DNA from: Prorocentrum cordatum
Taxonomy: Eukaryota; Sar; Dinophyceae; Prorocentrales; Prorocentraceae
Direction: 5' to 3'
Length of the DNA: 64,000 nt
Assembly: GCA_963575745.1 (NCBI GenBank)
Contig: CAUYUJ010004347.1
Location: 126,847-190,846 of the forward strand
In this document: piece by piece, positions 11,391 to 21,599 of the stretch
Layout: each line of letters starts with the position of its first letter
Numbering within the stretch: position 1 is the stretch's first letter
Notes under the pieces: model-generated
The model's database searches: none
What the model saw: the letters and a program-made list of their open reading frames with translations, nothing else
Told to the model about the DNA's origin: nothing
Position numbers and translations under genes: made by a program

Positions 11391-11558
11391 TCCCAGCTAT
11401 CGTTCTGCTTCAGCTGCAGCACACTTCTCCAGCCACCCACCGTTGACCCTTCGGGTTGGTTCCCCGTCTGACAGGACACGGGCGATCCCGTATCCACCAT
11501 GCTCGCCGAGCGTCCCGCTGGCTGCTATTACCTTCAGAACTACCAGGAGAGCACCAGA

Positions 11559-11941
11559 GGTGGAGGAGGAGGAGGAAGACGACGAGGAAGAGGAGGAGGA
11601 GGAGGAGGAGGAGGAGGAGGAGGAGGCCGATTTTTGGGCGAAGCGGTCTTTGTAGCAATATTTGCACACTGCAGGAGGAGGAGGAGGAGAAGGAGGAGGA
11701 GGAGGAGGAGGAGGAGAAGGAAGGCTTGTTGGAGGAGGAAGTGGATTCGGATGGGGAGTAGGATGCAAAGTAGGTGGTAGGAGAAGAGGGACGACGGCCA
11801 CACGCGGAATTATGAGGAGAGAAATCGCCGAGAACGAGGAGACGAGGGGTGGTTGAATGAGTGGAAGGAGCAAGAGCAGAAGCAGGAGGCATGGGAGGAG
11901 GAGGAGGAGGAGGAGGAGGAGGAGGAGGAGGAGGAGGATAG
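11559..11941. repeat. (GGA)n tracts
   Basis: Three blocks of near-pure GGA lie at about 11559-11632, 11670-11742 and 11890-11941, i.e. TCC on the minus strand. The intervening sequence is short and not recognisably coding. Confidence 0.9.
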
Positions 11942-11984
11942 ATTTCGATGACGAGGGGGGGAACGAGGAGTGGGGGAGAGCACA

Positions 11985-12107
11985 GATCCCGCCGCGTCGT
12001 GATTTTGGCCCCTGTGAGCCCTTTCCTGGCTTGGGGTCCGTCGAAGAACGGCTCTGGATGAAAAGTTTATCCTTGGGAAGGGGTCCAGACCTCTGAGGGT
12101 CCATGTC
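11985..12107 (-). repeat. Dispersed 'CAGAGGTCT' repeat, minus-strand copy
   Basis: Read on the minus strand it contains GACCCTCAGAGGTCTGGAC, then ACTTTTCATCCAG, then TTCGACGG and AAAGGGCTC, in the same order and spacing as the plus-strand copies at 19244-19360 and 25664-25800. Like them it is followed, in its own orientation, by a GGA/TCC tract within about 100 bases. Confidence 0.65.
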
Positions 12108-12334
12108 ATGAACCAAGACGCGCGATCTCGGGGTTTGGAAATGAGGAGGAGGAGGAAGGACGGCACCGGCACGCTGTGGCTGAACGAGAACCCCTACAGC
12201 GATGGCAACGGTGCAGAGACCTCGGAGCCGGAGCTGGGGAAGCTCAGGCAGCCCATCCAGGTGGGGTTGAGCACGAGCACCAACTCCTATTTCCCCTCGC
12301 CTGTTCCCACTCCTGCTCCACCCCCTCTGCTCTT

Positions 12335-12541
12335 CATACTCCCCCCTCCTCCTCCTCATCCTCCGCCTCCTCCTCTTCCTCCTTTTCGTTTTCCCTTTTA
12401 CTCCAGCACTCGCCCCTTGCTTGTACTTCCCAGGCGGATGCCCCTCCTGATCCTCCTCATTATTCTTCTCCTTGGTTTCCTCCTTCTTCTTCTCCTCCTC
12501 TTCTTCCTCCTTTCCATCCTCCCTCCCACTCTTTTCTCCTT
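12335..12541. repeat. C/T-rich low-complexity tract
   Basis: An imperfect CTC/TCC/TTC tract that ends at the spliced-leader sequence at 12542, the same arrangement as at 1136-1284. Confidence 0.8.
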
Positions 12542-12563
12542 TCCGTAGCCATTTTGGCTCAAG
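12542..12563 (+). other. Exact dinoflagellate spliced leader sequence
   Basis: T followed by CCGTAGCCATTTTGGCTCAA and G is an exact 22-of-22 match to the DinoSL consensus (first base A, G or T). The next bases are ATGCTTGG, not a GT donor, so this is not an SL RNA gene. It is the fossil 5' end of a trans-spliced mRNA copied into DNA. It forms the left end of LINE-C. Confidence 0.95.
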
Positions 12564-12721
12564 ATGCTTGGTTCCCTTGGGGCCAAAACGGATACCGCTA
12601 GTCCGCGGCAGCTTTCACCCCTCACGGAGGTCCCTCGACCCACAGTGCGCGACCAGAGGCTCCCGACGGAGGAGTGCGCATCTGTGGCGGGGGGGTCGAT
12701 AGCCTCCAAGCTTCCTCAGCC

Positions 12722-13810
12722 ATGGCGCCGGCGCTGTGGCACTCCCCGAAGCAGGACCGGATGTGCAAGTTCTGCGTACACAAGAAGTCCGGCCTCCCTC
12801 TCGTCAATTGGGGCAGCAATGATCGTTGCTTCATGTGTCATGTTCACAAGTCCGCCAGCTTCAAGTGTGTGCGCGCCCTCGCCATCCCTTAATGTGCCTG
12901 GAGGCAAGGACAAAGATACCTTCAGCAAGCTGGTACGCGTTGAGGAGCTCGAGAAGGAGAACGCCACCCTCAAAGGCGGGGATGGTGGTGCAGGACCGAT
13001 GCAGGCAGACACCGCCAACGAGCCAGCTGAACTTCGGGAGGAGATTGATTCCTTGTCCAAGCATGTTCAGTGGCTGGAGACGACAAAAGGGGATTGGACA
13101 AAAGCTGCCTTGGCTTCAGCTCAAGCTCGGTTGGAAGCCGCCCGAGCTAAACTTCATGAGAACAAGCCCCTTTGCGCGAAGCTTAGCGTATTATCGAGGA
13201 GAGTGGAGCAAGCCCGTAAGCAAAAGGAGAAGGCCATTGCAGACCTTGCTGTGGCACAAGCAGCTTTGGAAGCAGCTCAGAAGGCGCTGGCGGAAGCCGA
13301 CGCACTCATCACTGAGAAGAATCAGGCCTGCGAGAAGCTGGAGTTGGAGCTGTCAGACCTCACCCAAAAGGGCACGGGCACAGGTGAGATGGTGGTCGAT
13401 GAGGCCAAGCTTGAGGATGTTCTCTCAAGCATGGAAGGTATCAGCGACCCGAAGAAGGCTGCCCCAGCGCTGGTGGCTGCTCTCAGGGCGCAAGGGTGGC
13501 CTTCTTGCAGAGCCAGTTCGGTTGCACCGTCGTGGACAGGCCACCTGGGAGCCTGACAGAGAAGATATTGCAGCTCTTCGAGAACAGGTCAAATAATATG
13601 TGGAGCCGACCGCTGGGGGAAGTATTGTCAGAGCTCGTGCACGTTCCTTGGCAGCAGGAGGATTTCATCCCTATTGATTCCCCCCCTGCCGCGGACGCGG
13701 CAGACCGTGGGGGCAAGCATCACAAGATCAAGTACCGCAAGAAGTTCGTTTTCAAATATGGGGGGTCAGACTTCCCCGACTACTCGGAGCTCAGGCTGTC
13801 AGAGTTTTAA
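12722..13810 (+). pseudogene. LINE-C ORF1: zinc finger plus coiled coil, two frameshifts
   Basis: The N-terminus begins MAPALWHSPKQDRMCKFC at an ATG 158 bp after the SL. It has paired cysteines (CKFC, then CFMC about 27 residues on), probably a small zinc finger. After a frame change a long helical region follows (about 12920-13450) with heptad-like runs such as ARLEAARAKL and AQAALEAAQKALAEADALI, a clear coiled coil. A second frame change near 13500 leads to a Lys-rich end, KIKYRKKFVFKYGG, and a stop at 13810. A zinc finger followed by a coiled coil suits a LINE ORF1 that trimerises and binds RNA. A second ATG directly after the SL (12564) is in the coiled-coil frame, not the zinc-finger frame. 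Confidence 0.65.
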
Positions 13811-13949
13811 GGAGAGGAAGACCCTATCGTTAAACCATGTGTAGACATTTCTATTGTCAGCAGTTGGGAAGACAAGTCCAACACCGAGTTGATTCAGCAG
13901 CTCAAGTGGGATGCGGGTTCGCAGCCTTCAAGTTCCATACCAGTACCGA

Positions 13950-14906
13950 CCACTCTGTCATTAGTTACGTACAATAGGGATGTCTGGAGCACGATGCAAG
14001 GTTTTTGTGGAATGAACGGTGCTGGACAAAGCAGACCAGCCCGACATCATTTTTGGCCAGGAGCACAGGTTGCGCAACGGCGACCAGCTGAAGTCCGCAC
14101 AAAACTGGGCGCGAGAGCGCGGCTACAAGTTCCTGGCCAAGGGGTGCGCCATGACTGGTAAGAAGCCCACGGAGACATCCAGCGGGGTGGGCATCCTCAC
14201 ATTAGGCCACATTGCCAGCATAGAGTACCACCCGAACAACGAGTTCGACAAAGCCAGGCTCTTCTTCCAGCGCGTCATGCTGGGAGGGATGCATGTGCTG
14301 CTGGTCTCCATCTACGCCATCTGCAGTGTAGGCGTTGCAGGCAACATTGATTTGATTGCCTCGTTGCTCGAGGCTTTGCGCGCAGCATGCCTGCCATTTA
14401 TCACGGCAGGCGATTGGAATTTTGAGGCCGACTCATCCGGCAGAGATACGTTTCTTCGGGCAGGTTTTCCCAGTCAGTTGCACGCAGAAGTTGTGCACAG
14501 CGGAAAGCCAACATGTTACGATTCACACTATGATGTTTCGTGTTCAGTGATGTTTACCTCCCGCTTGTCAAAACCAACTCTGTTCTGGAAGGCACCCCCG
14601 TCGGGCCCCACAGGGCTGTCAAACTTGCCCTGGGAGGGCTCGGGGGCCGCAGTTTTATTTACAGACGGTTCAAACCCGATCTCTTCCCTATGCCCCAGTC
14701 GGGGCAACCTTTTGTCCAAGGAGATGTCTCGAGCTGGCCAGTCTTCGACCATAAAGAGGGGGAGTCGGTGGATGTCTGGCGCGCCGCTGGTTTCATTCTG
14801 CCGGGCTCTATGCGTGCATGTTTCTGGCCATTCCAGCTTCGGAAAGGCCGCGTCATTGTGGGGGGGAGCTAGGCTGCCGTCTGGAAAAAGTCCCTCTCGC
14901 TTGTGA
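13950..14906 (+). pseudogene. LINE-C endonuclease/exonuclease/phosphatase domain
   Basis: The first strand (SLVTYNRDVWS, near 13960) is in one frame and the remainder in another from about 14019. The catalytic Glu block is FGQEHRLRNG (about 14049-14080). The central strand is ITAGDWNFEADS (about 14401-14436), giving the GDWN motif. A Cys-rich block around KPTCYDSHYDVS lies near 14505-14540. The C-terminal SDH motif is not seen, and the reading frame drifts before a poly-C run at about 14934-14960. In live LINEs this domain makes the first-strand nick. Here it is split and probably inactive. Confidence 0.75.
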
Positions 14907-14933
14907 ATGGGGCAAGAGCCTGCGTCGAAAGGC

Positions 14934-14960
14934 GCCCCCCCCCCCCCCCCCCCCCCCCCC
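14934..14960. repeat. Poly-C homopolymer inside LINE-C
   Basis: About 27 consecutive C between the endonuclease and RT segments. Length variation, or an assembly error, here may account for part of the loss of frame. Confidence 0.9.
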
Positions 14961-15379
14961 TACTCACTCAAAAGCGGCTTAGCATTAGGCGCCTCACAAT
15001 GCAATGGCTCCGCGCTTCAGACACCACCAGCTCTGCCCAACAGGAGTCGAAGGCCAGCGCTTAGCGTCGCCTTAGCGAGTTGGGGGGGCGCGTGGGACAC
15101 GGGAGGTGGGGCGGGCGTCGGCAGAGTAGGTTTCGAGATCAGCGATTGTGAATCCTTCCTGAGGCAGCTCGCGAATGATGAGCAGAAGGGAGACGCTTGC
15201 AAATTCGTTCAAGATAAAGCGCTTGCGCACACGGCTGCGGACGCAGCCGCCGCCAGAGCCAGCTGGAAAGAGTTTTCGGAGCTTGCCTTTCAAAACGGCG
15301 CTGGTGTGGCGCACCGTTTTTCCAAGGGCCCAAGGGGCGCTGATCCATCTGGCCAGGGTTCCAGCGGGCTTCCAGTTGT

Positions 15380-16620
15380 AGGACATGCTGCCCTCCAGGC
15401 CATGCTAGGTGCATGGGTGAGTTTGCGGGTTGTGCCTGAGCGTGATAGAGAAGCCCGCCCGCTCACCTGGTCGGTCGAGGATGCACCGCCTCTCCCAGTG
15501 ATGGGGCCTCACAGGGTCAAGTCGGTGTTGCAGACGTTCAAGGCGAAGACAGCGCTGGGGTGGGATTGTTGCCACCCGCGCTGGATTTACAGTTTGCCTG
15601 CCGGGCTGGTAGCATCGCTCTCTGCGCCATTGCGCCTCTGGGGAAACAACCCCGAGGACACTGACATGATGCTAACAGCTACAGTGTTCCTTGCGACGCC
15701 CCAAGGTGGAGTGCGCCCAACAGGGCCCCCCCCGCTTTCCTGTCGCATCTGGCCCCGTCTGAGGCACTCGGAAGTGGCCAAATAGGAGGGCACCCTTGGG
15801 GGCAGTTTCTTTTGGGGCTCCTCGTCCGAAACCTCGCGTGATAAATCGGCCTGGGTTCACAATGCGTTGGCGAGTGTTGCCCCTGTTTATAACTTTGCAA
15901 GCGTGAGTGCGCTTGCTGGTCTTAGGAAGTTCTATGAAATGATTAGTCGCTTAGAATTATTTTGCGCTGCTAGGGATACCGATCTTCCTATAAGGTTGTT
16001 AAAACCATTGTGCTGCATGTACAGGGGCCCTAGAAGGGCCACATGCCAGAGATCGATGTCGGGAGAACTTCGAGCTAATGGAACAGTGGTGGCAGGATGT
16101 TCATGTGCAACAGGCCTGGCTAAACTGATGACCATCACGACGCTGCGGCACATAGGGGTCAGATGTCCCACGGTGCGGATCAAGAACCTCATCGACGACA
16201 TAAGCCTCCACGCTATCGGTGGCAGGCATGCAGTCACCAGGGAAATGAACTATGCCCTGAACAATCTCCTCGTAGGCCTCCAGCGCAAGGGCCTCCCGAT
16301 CTCTTGGGACAAGATGGGGATTCTCTGCAGGGACAAGGAGTTGTCTTTTGATGTTTGTGAGGACCTCTTGGGCATTTGGCCAGATAACATCCCATTCTTG
16401 AAGCATGCTCAGTACCACAGGGACCTAGGAGGTGATGCTGTGGACGGTCGCTATCGTAGAGTCGGGACCCAGTTGAAAAGGGTCCAGGAGGCCATGAGGA
16501 AGGGGGGCCGTATTCAGGCCTTGCAGGGCCTTGGTGTGAAGAGATCGGCGGTTCATCGTGCTGGAGCACTATCCCAGAGCCTCTGGGGTTTTGTAGCAGA
16601 GCGGGGGCCCCCAACGGGCG
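15380..16620 (+). pseudogene. LINE-C reverse transcriptase, frameshifted
   Basis: The frame ending at 15785 contains FKAKTALGWDCCHPRWI (about 15538-15590), the pre-palm KxALGxD block, then ATVFLATPQGGVRPTG (about 15680-15725), the fingers block with the GGxRP signature. A different frame from 15867 gives GTVVAGCSCATGLAK (about 16080-16125) in place of the PQG block, and IKNLIDDISLHAIGG (about 16180-16225), the catalytic box with both Asp residues kept. The thumb region follows (LLGIWPDNIPF, then YRRVGTQLKRVQEAMRKG). A GCS motif instead of PQG marks a lineage different from LINE-A. At least one frameshift disables it. Confidence 0.8.
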
Positions 16621-16809
16621 AATTCGGCAACTACGGATGTCCTTTTCTCAATGCCGCGGGAAGGTTCAAACCAGGGGCCCACGTAGGCCTTGCATTGCAG
16701 TTCTCAGAGGGCGGGCGGAGAACAGACCCGGTCGTTATCGCGACCGCCGATGCCATGCAGACGTTCGTCACCATCTTGGCGGCTGGCATGGTCTCTAGCA
16801 GAGTGGTAA

Positions 16810-17960
16810 ATGACCTCATTGCGGATGCAAGGCCCTGGCGTCAAGATCGCCGCGCCTGGAACAAAGTTAAGAACCTTGTCGCAGCTCTCGCACTATCTCT
16901 TCACAGAATCGGCTGGGCGCTTGTGCATGCAGCTACAGTTCGAGACGACGAAGGCAGAGACTGGGACACCTTATTACTCGGCCGAGCTTTTCTCCGACAT
17001 TGTCAAGAAGGGCGTTCAGAGACAAATCAGCAGAGACGTTCTTCGAGGTCTACGCGGCGCAGATAAAGAACCGAGGCTTGGAGATATCTCTTGGGGGCCG
17101 ATGCAGGCAGCAATGAAGTCAAAAAAGCTCCCCCCACACGAGAGGCGCTCACTTCGAGGCCTCTGCACAGGAGGACATTGGTGCCGGGCCAGAGTTGCCC
17201 GCGCCTTCCCAGACCAGGGTCGCCTGTGCACGCGCTGTGGCATAGCGCCTGGTACATTATTTCACAGATTCTTCTGCTGCGACGCCTACTCTGGGCAACG
17301 ACAGAATTTAATCCTCGATATCATTCGCAAAGCGGCAACTGGAATAGGCAGGTCGCAGCCAGCTGTGCAAGAAAAACTTGCGCGAGGCATTCTACAGAAT
17401 CCAGGCCAAGCCTTTGCCGACCCGCCGCGCTCGTCAGATTCCGACTTCCTCGATGTTGACAACGCGGGAGTTGTGACGATCTCAGATGGGTTCGTCTTCG
17501 TCGACGGCAGCGGGTTCCGCGCCAACATTCCTGAACTAAGAGTTGCAGGTTGGGCTGTGATAGATTTCGACAGTTCTCGCCGCCGAGTCGGACGTTTTTG
17601 CGGCTCAGTACCTAAACAGATTGGGCCGCTTCAGGCGGCAAAAGATGGATAATAGTATGATATAGATCAAGCAAGCAGTTTGGTTCTTGGGGCGTGGACT
17701 CTTCACTCAGATTGCCAGAGCTCGTTATCATGCTGTTTCAACCAATCATGGGCGGCGGGAGCTAAGTGCGCACGAGCTCATACTTGGAAAATGACAAGTC
17801 TGAGGGGAGATTTTCGAGACCAATATTTTGTGCATGTCAAGGGCCACGCAACCATGAGAGACGTTCGGGAAGGATCCATATCTCACTTTCAAATGGGCGG
17901 CAGCGGGGAGGCGGACTCCTGGGCCAATCACGGAGCCAAGCAGCACCTGCCCCCAGAGCA
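16810..17960 (+). pseudogene. LINE-C connection and RNase H region
   Basis: The first part encodes RSLRGLCTGGHWCRARV followed by CTRCGIAPGTLFHRFFCC (about 17150-17290), a Cys/His cluster that often sits between RT and RNase H in such elements. RNase H begins with DGFVFVDGSGFRANIPELRV (about 17486-17545), which holds the first catalytic Asp. A stop at 17650 and a frame change interrupt it. The end, HVKGHATMRDVREG (about 17830-17875) and GEADSWANHGAKQHL (about 17908-17952), contains the late His and final Asp. RNase H removes the RNA strand after first-strand synthesis. The domain is complete in motifs but not readable in one frame. Confidence 0.75.
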
Positions 17961-18049
17961 GCAGATCAGGTTCGTGAAAGGATGCCGCAGATTTCATCGC
18001 CTCTTGCTGGAATACCTGGCGAGATTCGAAGTATGGTTTTACTCTCAAG

Positions 18050-18622
18050 ATGATGAGTTTCTTGACTACAGCTTCCCCGTGGCCGATGATGATGATGCAA
18101 GCAAGGATCGAGCAAGCTTTACGCGCCGAAGAAAGTTCAACCGAGCCTTGGTTTGTGGGCAAGCACGCACTGTATGAATACAAAACAGCGGGGCTGGATT
18201 ATAGTTTGGTATTTTGTACGACGCGCTGCAAGTATTACAACCTGGAGTCGCACAAGGGTCTTGATGGGATGTGCCCTGGGCGTTCTGTGACAGGACGCGT
18301 TGTTGAAAATACGAGGCACTTCCAGAACCTCAGGCACCCGCAAAGTTCAAAGAAGCATGTGAAGCTGGAAGGCCCCTTTCGGCCGTCGGCGTCGACAAGG
18401 AAGACCATGTGCAAGGTCAAGCACTGGATAGATCCTTTGGTGGACACAGTTGCGGAGAGGCCAGCGGCAGCACCGCCTGCGGCAGCCTGCTGGTCCAAAT
18501 ACCTAGACGTGCCCAGAGTCCTCCAAGGATATGGGCTATCATATGACGAGGTTCAGGAGCTGGGCCAACCTAGTCCCGAAGCAGGCTCCGATGGAGGCAG
18601 CGATGACGAACTCTTTTGCTGA
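18050..18622 (+). pseudogene. LINE-C C-terminal segment of unknown function
   Basis: An open frame of about 190 codons follows the RNase H motif with a frame change. It includes a Cys-containing block (CTTRCKYYNLESHKGLDGMC) and ends in an acidic tail, GSDGGSDDELFC. No family is recognised. Its position makes it the last coding part of the LINE. Confidence 0.45.
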
Positions 18623-18789
18623 CAGCCTGGCTGCTACAGGCTCGGCTATCAAATCCTGCCGAAGGCAGGTGCAGATGTCGCCAGGCAGGTGCAGGCCAGC
18701 CAGGGCCCTTGGGATTGCAGCGTCGCTGGCCCTTGGGCACCTTATGTGCCGGCCTGCATCCAGCCAGTTTTGCATTGGGCGGCTCGTAC

Positions 18790-19242
18790 ATGGTTGGGCT
18801 GTACCTCGTGAGAGTCGGCATAGCCCTCGTCGTCGCCTTCCGCGTGGGCTCCTTTTGCCTCCTGTGCGCGCTGGGCCACCGGTGGTTCGGGCCCGCTGTC
18901 CTGTCGCTGGGAGCGCTGCGCGTGGGGTTCCACGGCTTGGCAGGCATCGTGCTCGTGAGCACGGGCCTGCCGCAGGCCCCGTGCTCCCTGGGCGCGCGGC
19001 CGCCCCGCCAGGTCCGACTGGCTCCCTCACCCCCGCCTCGGCGCTTGCAACGCGGTTCCTGGCCCTGTGGGCTTCGTGGTGCAGGTGCTTGGGTGGGGGT
19101 TCAGGTGCTGGGGTGGGGGTTGGGGGGGACTAGTGGGCCCTCCGCCCGACGCCGCGGGCATACCCAACCGCCTCTCGGCTGCTCGCTCGCTCCCTCCCCC
19201 TCCTTTCCATCCTCCTACCTCCCCATACCTCCGACTCAATAA
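18790..19242 (+). CDS. Hypothetical hydrophobic ORF downstream of LINE-C
   Basis: The frame is open from before 18650. The ATG at 18790 is the first good start in it. The early part is strongly hydrophobic: GLYLVRVGIALVVAFRVG, then FCLLCALGHRWFGPAVLSLG, then GFHGLAGIVLVSTG, suggesting two or three membrane segments up to about 18975. Third codon positions there are almost all G or C, which suits coding in a GC-rich genome. The rest is Pro/Gly-rich and poorly coding-like. No family is recognised. It may be the 3' end of LINE-C, a captured gene fragment or chance. Confidence 0.3.
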   Translation: MVGLYLVRVGIALVVAFRVGSFCLLCALGHRWFGPAVLSLGALRVGFHGLAGIVLVSTGLPQAPCSLGARPPRQVRLAPSPPPRRLQRGSWPCGLRGAGAWVGVQVLGWGLGGTSGPSARRRGHTQPPLGCSLAPSPSFPSSYLPIPPTQ

Positions 19243-19243
19243 C

Positions 19244-19360
19244 GTTGACCCCCAGAGGTCTCGACTCATTCGCCAGGACCACTTTTTCATCCAGGTGTTT
19301 TTGACGGTTGCGAGACCCAGTAAGGGCTCCGCGATGCCGAAAATAGCCGACAAGTTCCTT
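19244..19360 (+). repeat. Dispersed 'CAGAGGTCT' repeat, plus-strand copy 1
   Basis: It contains GACCCCCAGAGGTCTCGACT, CACTTTTTCATCCAGG, TTTTTGACGG and TAAGGGCTC in the order seen at 25664-25800 and, inverted, at 11985-12107. A GGT/GGA tract starts about 40 bases after it. Confidence 0.65.
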
Positions 19361-19397
19361 CCACATTCGGATGAAGGAGAGAAGACACCACCATCGG

Positions 19398-19472
19398 CGG
19401 GGTGGTGGTGGTGGTGGTGGAGGAGGAGGAGGAGGAGGGGAGGGGGAAGGGGAGGGGGAGGGGGAGGGGATG
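19398..19472. repeat. (GGT)n/(GGA)n tract
   Basis: A GGT run passes into GGA and GGGGA runs. The poly-Trp and poly-Gly frames over it are artefacts. Confidence 0.9.
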
Positions 19473-19498
19473 GATCGAATCAGAGAAAATTGCATGAA

Positions 19499-19623
19499 CA
19501 TAAACCTTTGGAGTTCAGCGCGGACTTCTTGGATCGGCGCTGGGCCCCCCTCCCTGGCGCGCGGGGCGCGCCATGGGCCCAGCGCCGATCCAAGAGATCC
19601 GCGCGGAACTACGACAGTTTATG
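19499..19623. repeat. Fold-back element with core hairpin, copy 1
   Basis: This is a near-perfect palindrome. CATAAAC at the left pairs with GTTTATG at the right. TTGGATCGGCGCTGGGCCC (from about 19531) pairs with GGGCCCAGCGCCGATCCAA. A second nested hairpin, TGGCGCGCGGGGCGCGCCA, sits at the centre (about 19555-19573). Related copies lie at 27751-27861 and 30585-30692. It has no coding content. Confidence 0.8.
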
Positions 19624-19659
19624 TTTCTGCTGTTGCTCCTCTAGGGAGGGGGGAAGAGG

Positions 19660-20000
19660 AGGAGGAGGAGCAGGAATGGAAGGAGGAGGACGAGGAGGAA
19701 GAGGAGGAGGAGGTGCCGCTTTTCTTTTTCCTGCGCCCCCTCGCCCGGCTTTGTGGGGTTGGTGCATCGTTGTCGGCCCCCCTGCCATCTGCAGCACAGA
19801 GAAGCGGAGCGCGCCAGCTGGCGACCCCTTCCGCGGGGACCCGCCCCGCTTCAGGAAGATCTCCAACGGCACTTGCGCGGATGCAGGCGCGCGCGTGGTT
19901 GGAGCAGGAGGAGGAGGAGGAGGAGGAGGAGGAGGAGGAGGAGGAGAAGGAGGGGCAGAGAGGGGGAGGATGAGAGGACGGGGAGGAGGGAGGAGCATGA
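19660..20000. repeat. GGA-rich tracts
   Basis: GGA tracts at about 19660-19712 and 19905-19970 are separated by non-coding GC-rich sequence. Confidence 0.8.
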
Positions 20001-20220
20001 GGCAATGGCAATGGTCATGGTGCATCGGGGAGTCCGCCGGGCCGCTACGCGGCAGGGGCATGCAATGCCCCTTCCTTCAGAAGTAATCAATCAGCGTGCT
20101 GTACACGCGACCATGCGAACACGAACTCCGTGAGGGGTATGACTGCCAGACCAGCAAGCTGGCAAGGCACAGCCGCCCTCGCCCCGCAGCCACCCCAGCG
20201 CCTCCCACCCCTCGGTGGCC

Positions 20221-21004
20221 TCACTCAGGCTTAGGTTGACGAGGGCTGCCCCGCTTAGTGGCCTCTGCCTCCAGCTCGGCTGCCCCGGCGTCCAGTGCCG
20301 CCAGTTCGGCTGCAAGCTGGGCCGCCCCCAGGGCCTCTTCGGCCAACGCGGACTTCTCGGCAGCCAGCACGACCCACGAGGCGCCCAGGCGCTCCTTGCT
20401 TGCCTCTACCGCCCTCTGAGCCGCCGCCAGCGCCGCATCGACTCCCGTCGGAGCGGCCGTAGTTTTCTTTGTCTGTTTAGCATTCGTACTTCCATTATTG
20501 TGAATATTAGGGTTGTTATCCATCTTTGGCCTCATTCGCATTTTTTAGCATTGGTATTATTATTCGTCGCATTATTACTTTCGTTGGTATGCTTATGATG
20601 TATTGTTCTTAGTCGTATGTCGTATCAGTCTTAGTCTTATGATTCGTAGTACCAGCCTCCGTCGTATTAGTAAGTGTGGTATTATGTTCATTGCTATGAT
20701 TATGTTGCTTCTTCTCTTCAGTTTTCTTCTCCTTATTATCATAGTGTCTTCTGCATGGTTCCACCGCGACGGCTTTCCAACGACGGCCTGCACGACGGGC
20801 TGCCCCCAGTGCCTCCAGCTCCCGCTCCGCGAGCGTGACGGCCTCGTCAAGGAGGGCGTCCTCGTCCTCGCCACCACCTGTATCGACGAGCGTCTCACGA
20901 TCACATGGGGATTGCTCTGCAGAGCTGCTAGCCACGGCAGCTCTGCTCCTCAAACTGTTTCGTGTCAGGAGGTCCCCGACGTGCTTCTGCACGACCGTCG
21001 CCAC
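20221..21004 (-). CDS. Possible two-exon Ala-rich coiled-coil gene fragment
   Basis: Two minus-strand frames have coding character. The upstream one (21004 down to about 20750) includes EAVTLAERELEALGAARRAG. The downstream one (about 20450 down to 20224) reads DAALAAAQRAVEASKERLGA and on through a long Ala/Glu helix, ending at a stop near 20221. Between them, about 20465-20755 is strikingly AT-rich against this GC-rich genome and could be an intron. Clear splice sites were not identified, and the left part of the gene is not seen. The protein would be a short, highly charged coiled coil of unknown function. Confidence 0.25.
20465..20755. other. AT-rich island
   Basis: About 290 bases rich in TTATTATT/GTAT on the plus strand, in contrast to the surrounding sequence. 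It is either an intron of the minus-strand candidate gene or an insertion of foreign composition. Confidence 0.5.
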
Positions 21005-21599
21005 CCTGCGCTCCTTGTTCCATGTTACCGACGTCCTGCGCTCCGCACGCTGCGTCGGCCCCAGTCCCCAGCGCCAGCGCCTACCACCTCCGCCTTCGCG
21101 ATGGTATCCTCAGACTCGCAGCGCCTCCTCGATGCAGTGTGTGCCAGCTGCCCACGTCCTAAGCGTCGCAGGCCCCCTCAGCGCCAGCCCCCTTCGTCTT
21201 CACGACCGCGCAGCCAGGAGGTGACAGCTACAGCAGCGCCGCCCCGGGGATCCCTAACGCCAGCCCTTCGCGATACTTTTCTCGGCTGCCGATTGCTCGA
21301 GGAGCATGACGAGGACCCCGCGACCCTGCCTGAGCCCCTCCGCCGCACTGAGCCGCTCAGCAGGCAGCGAAGGTCCTATTAGCGCTTGCCCATCTGCCCA
21401 CTCGTGGAGGACGACGCCGAGGAGCGGCACCGCGCCTGCCAGCCAGCACGCGCAGCCGCAGCAGGCGTACCAAGCGCCTCTGGACGGCAGCTTTCGAGCC
21501 ATCTATGGCTGGCATCAGTGAGCCATTTCGAAGCACGCCCGTGCAAGCTGGGGCGGCGGCCGCCTCGCGCGCCCGCCCATTTGAGCTCCAGCCGAACGT

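Larger units (their letters stand above)
12542..18622 (+). mobile_element. LINE-C: near full-length non-LTR retrotransposon starting with DinoSL
   Basis: The order is DinoSL, ORF1 with zinc finger and coiled coil (12722-13810), AP-type endonuclease (about 13950-14700), reverse transcriptase (about 15380-16600), RNase H (about 17440-17960) and a C-terminal segment (to 18622). Frameshifts occur between and within domains. The 3' boundary is not defined. The SL at the exact left end implies that the LINE RNA was trans-spliced before reverse transcription. Confidence 0.85.

Noticed and set aside
12542-12563. A spliced-leader RNA gene
   Set aside because: The leader is followed by ATGCTTGG with no GT donor or Sm-site-like intron part, so it is a relic in a retroposed copy.
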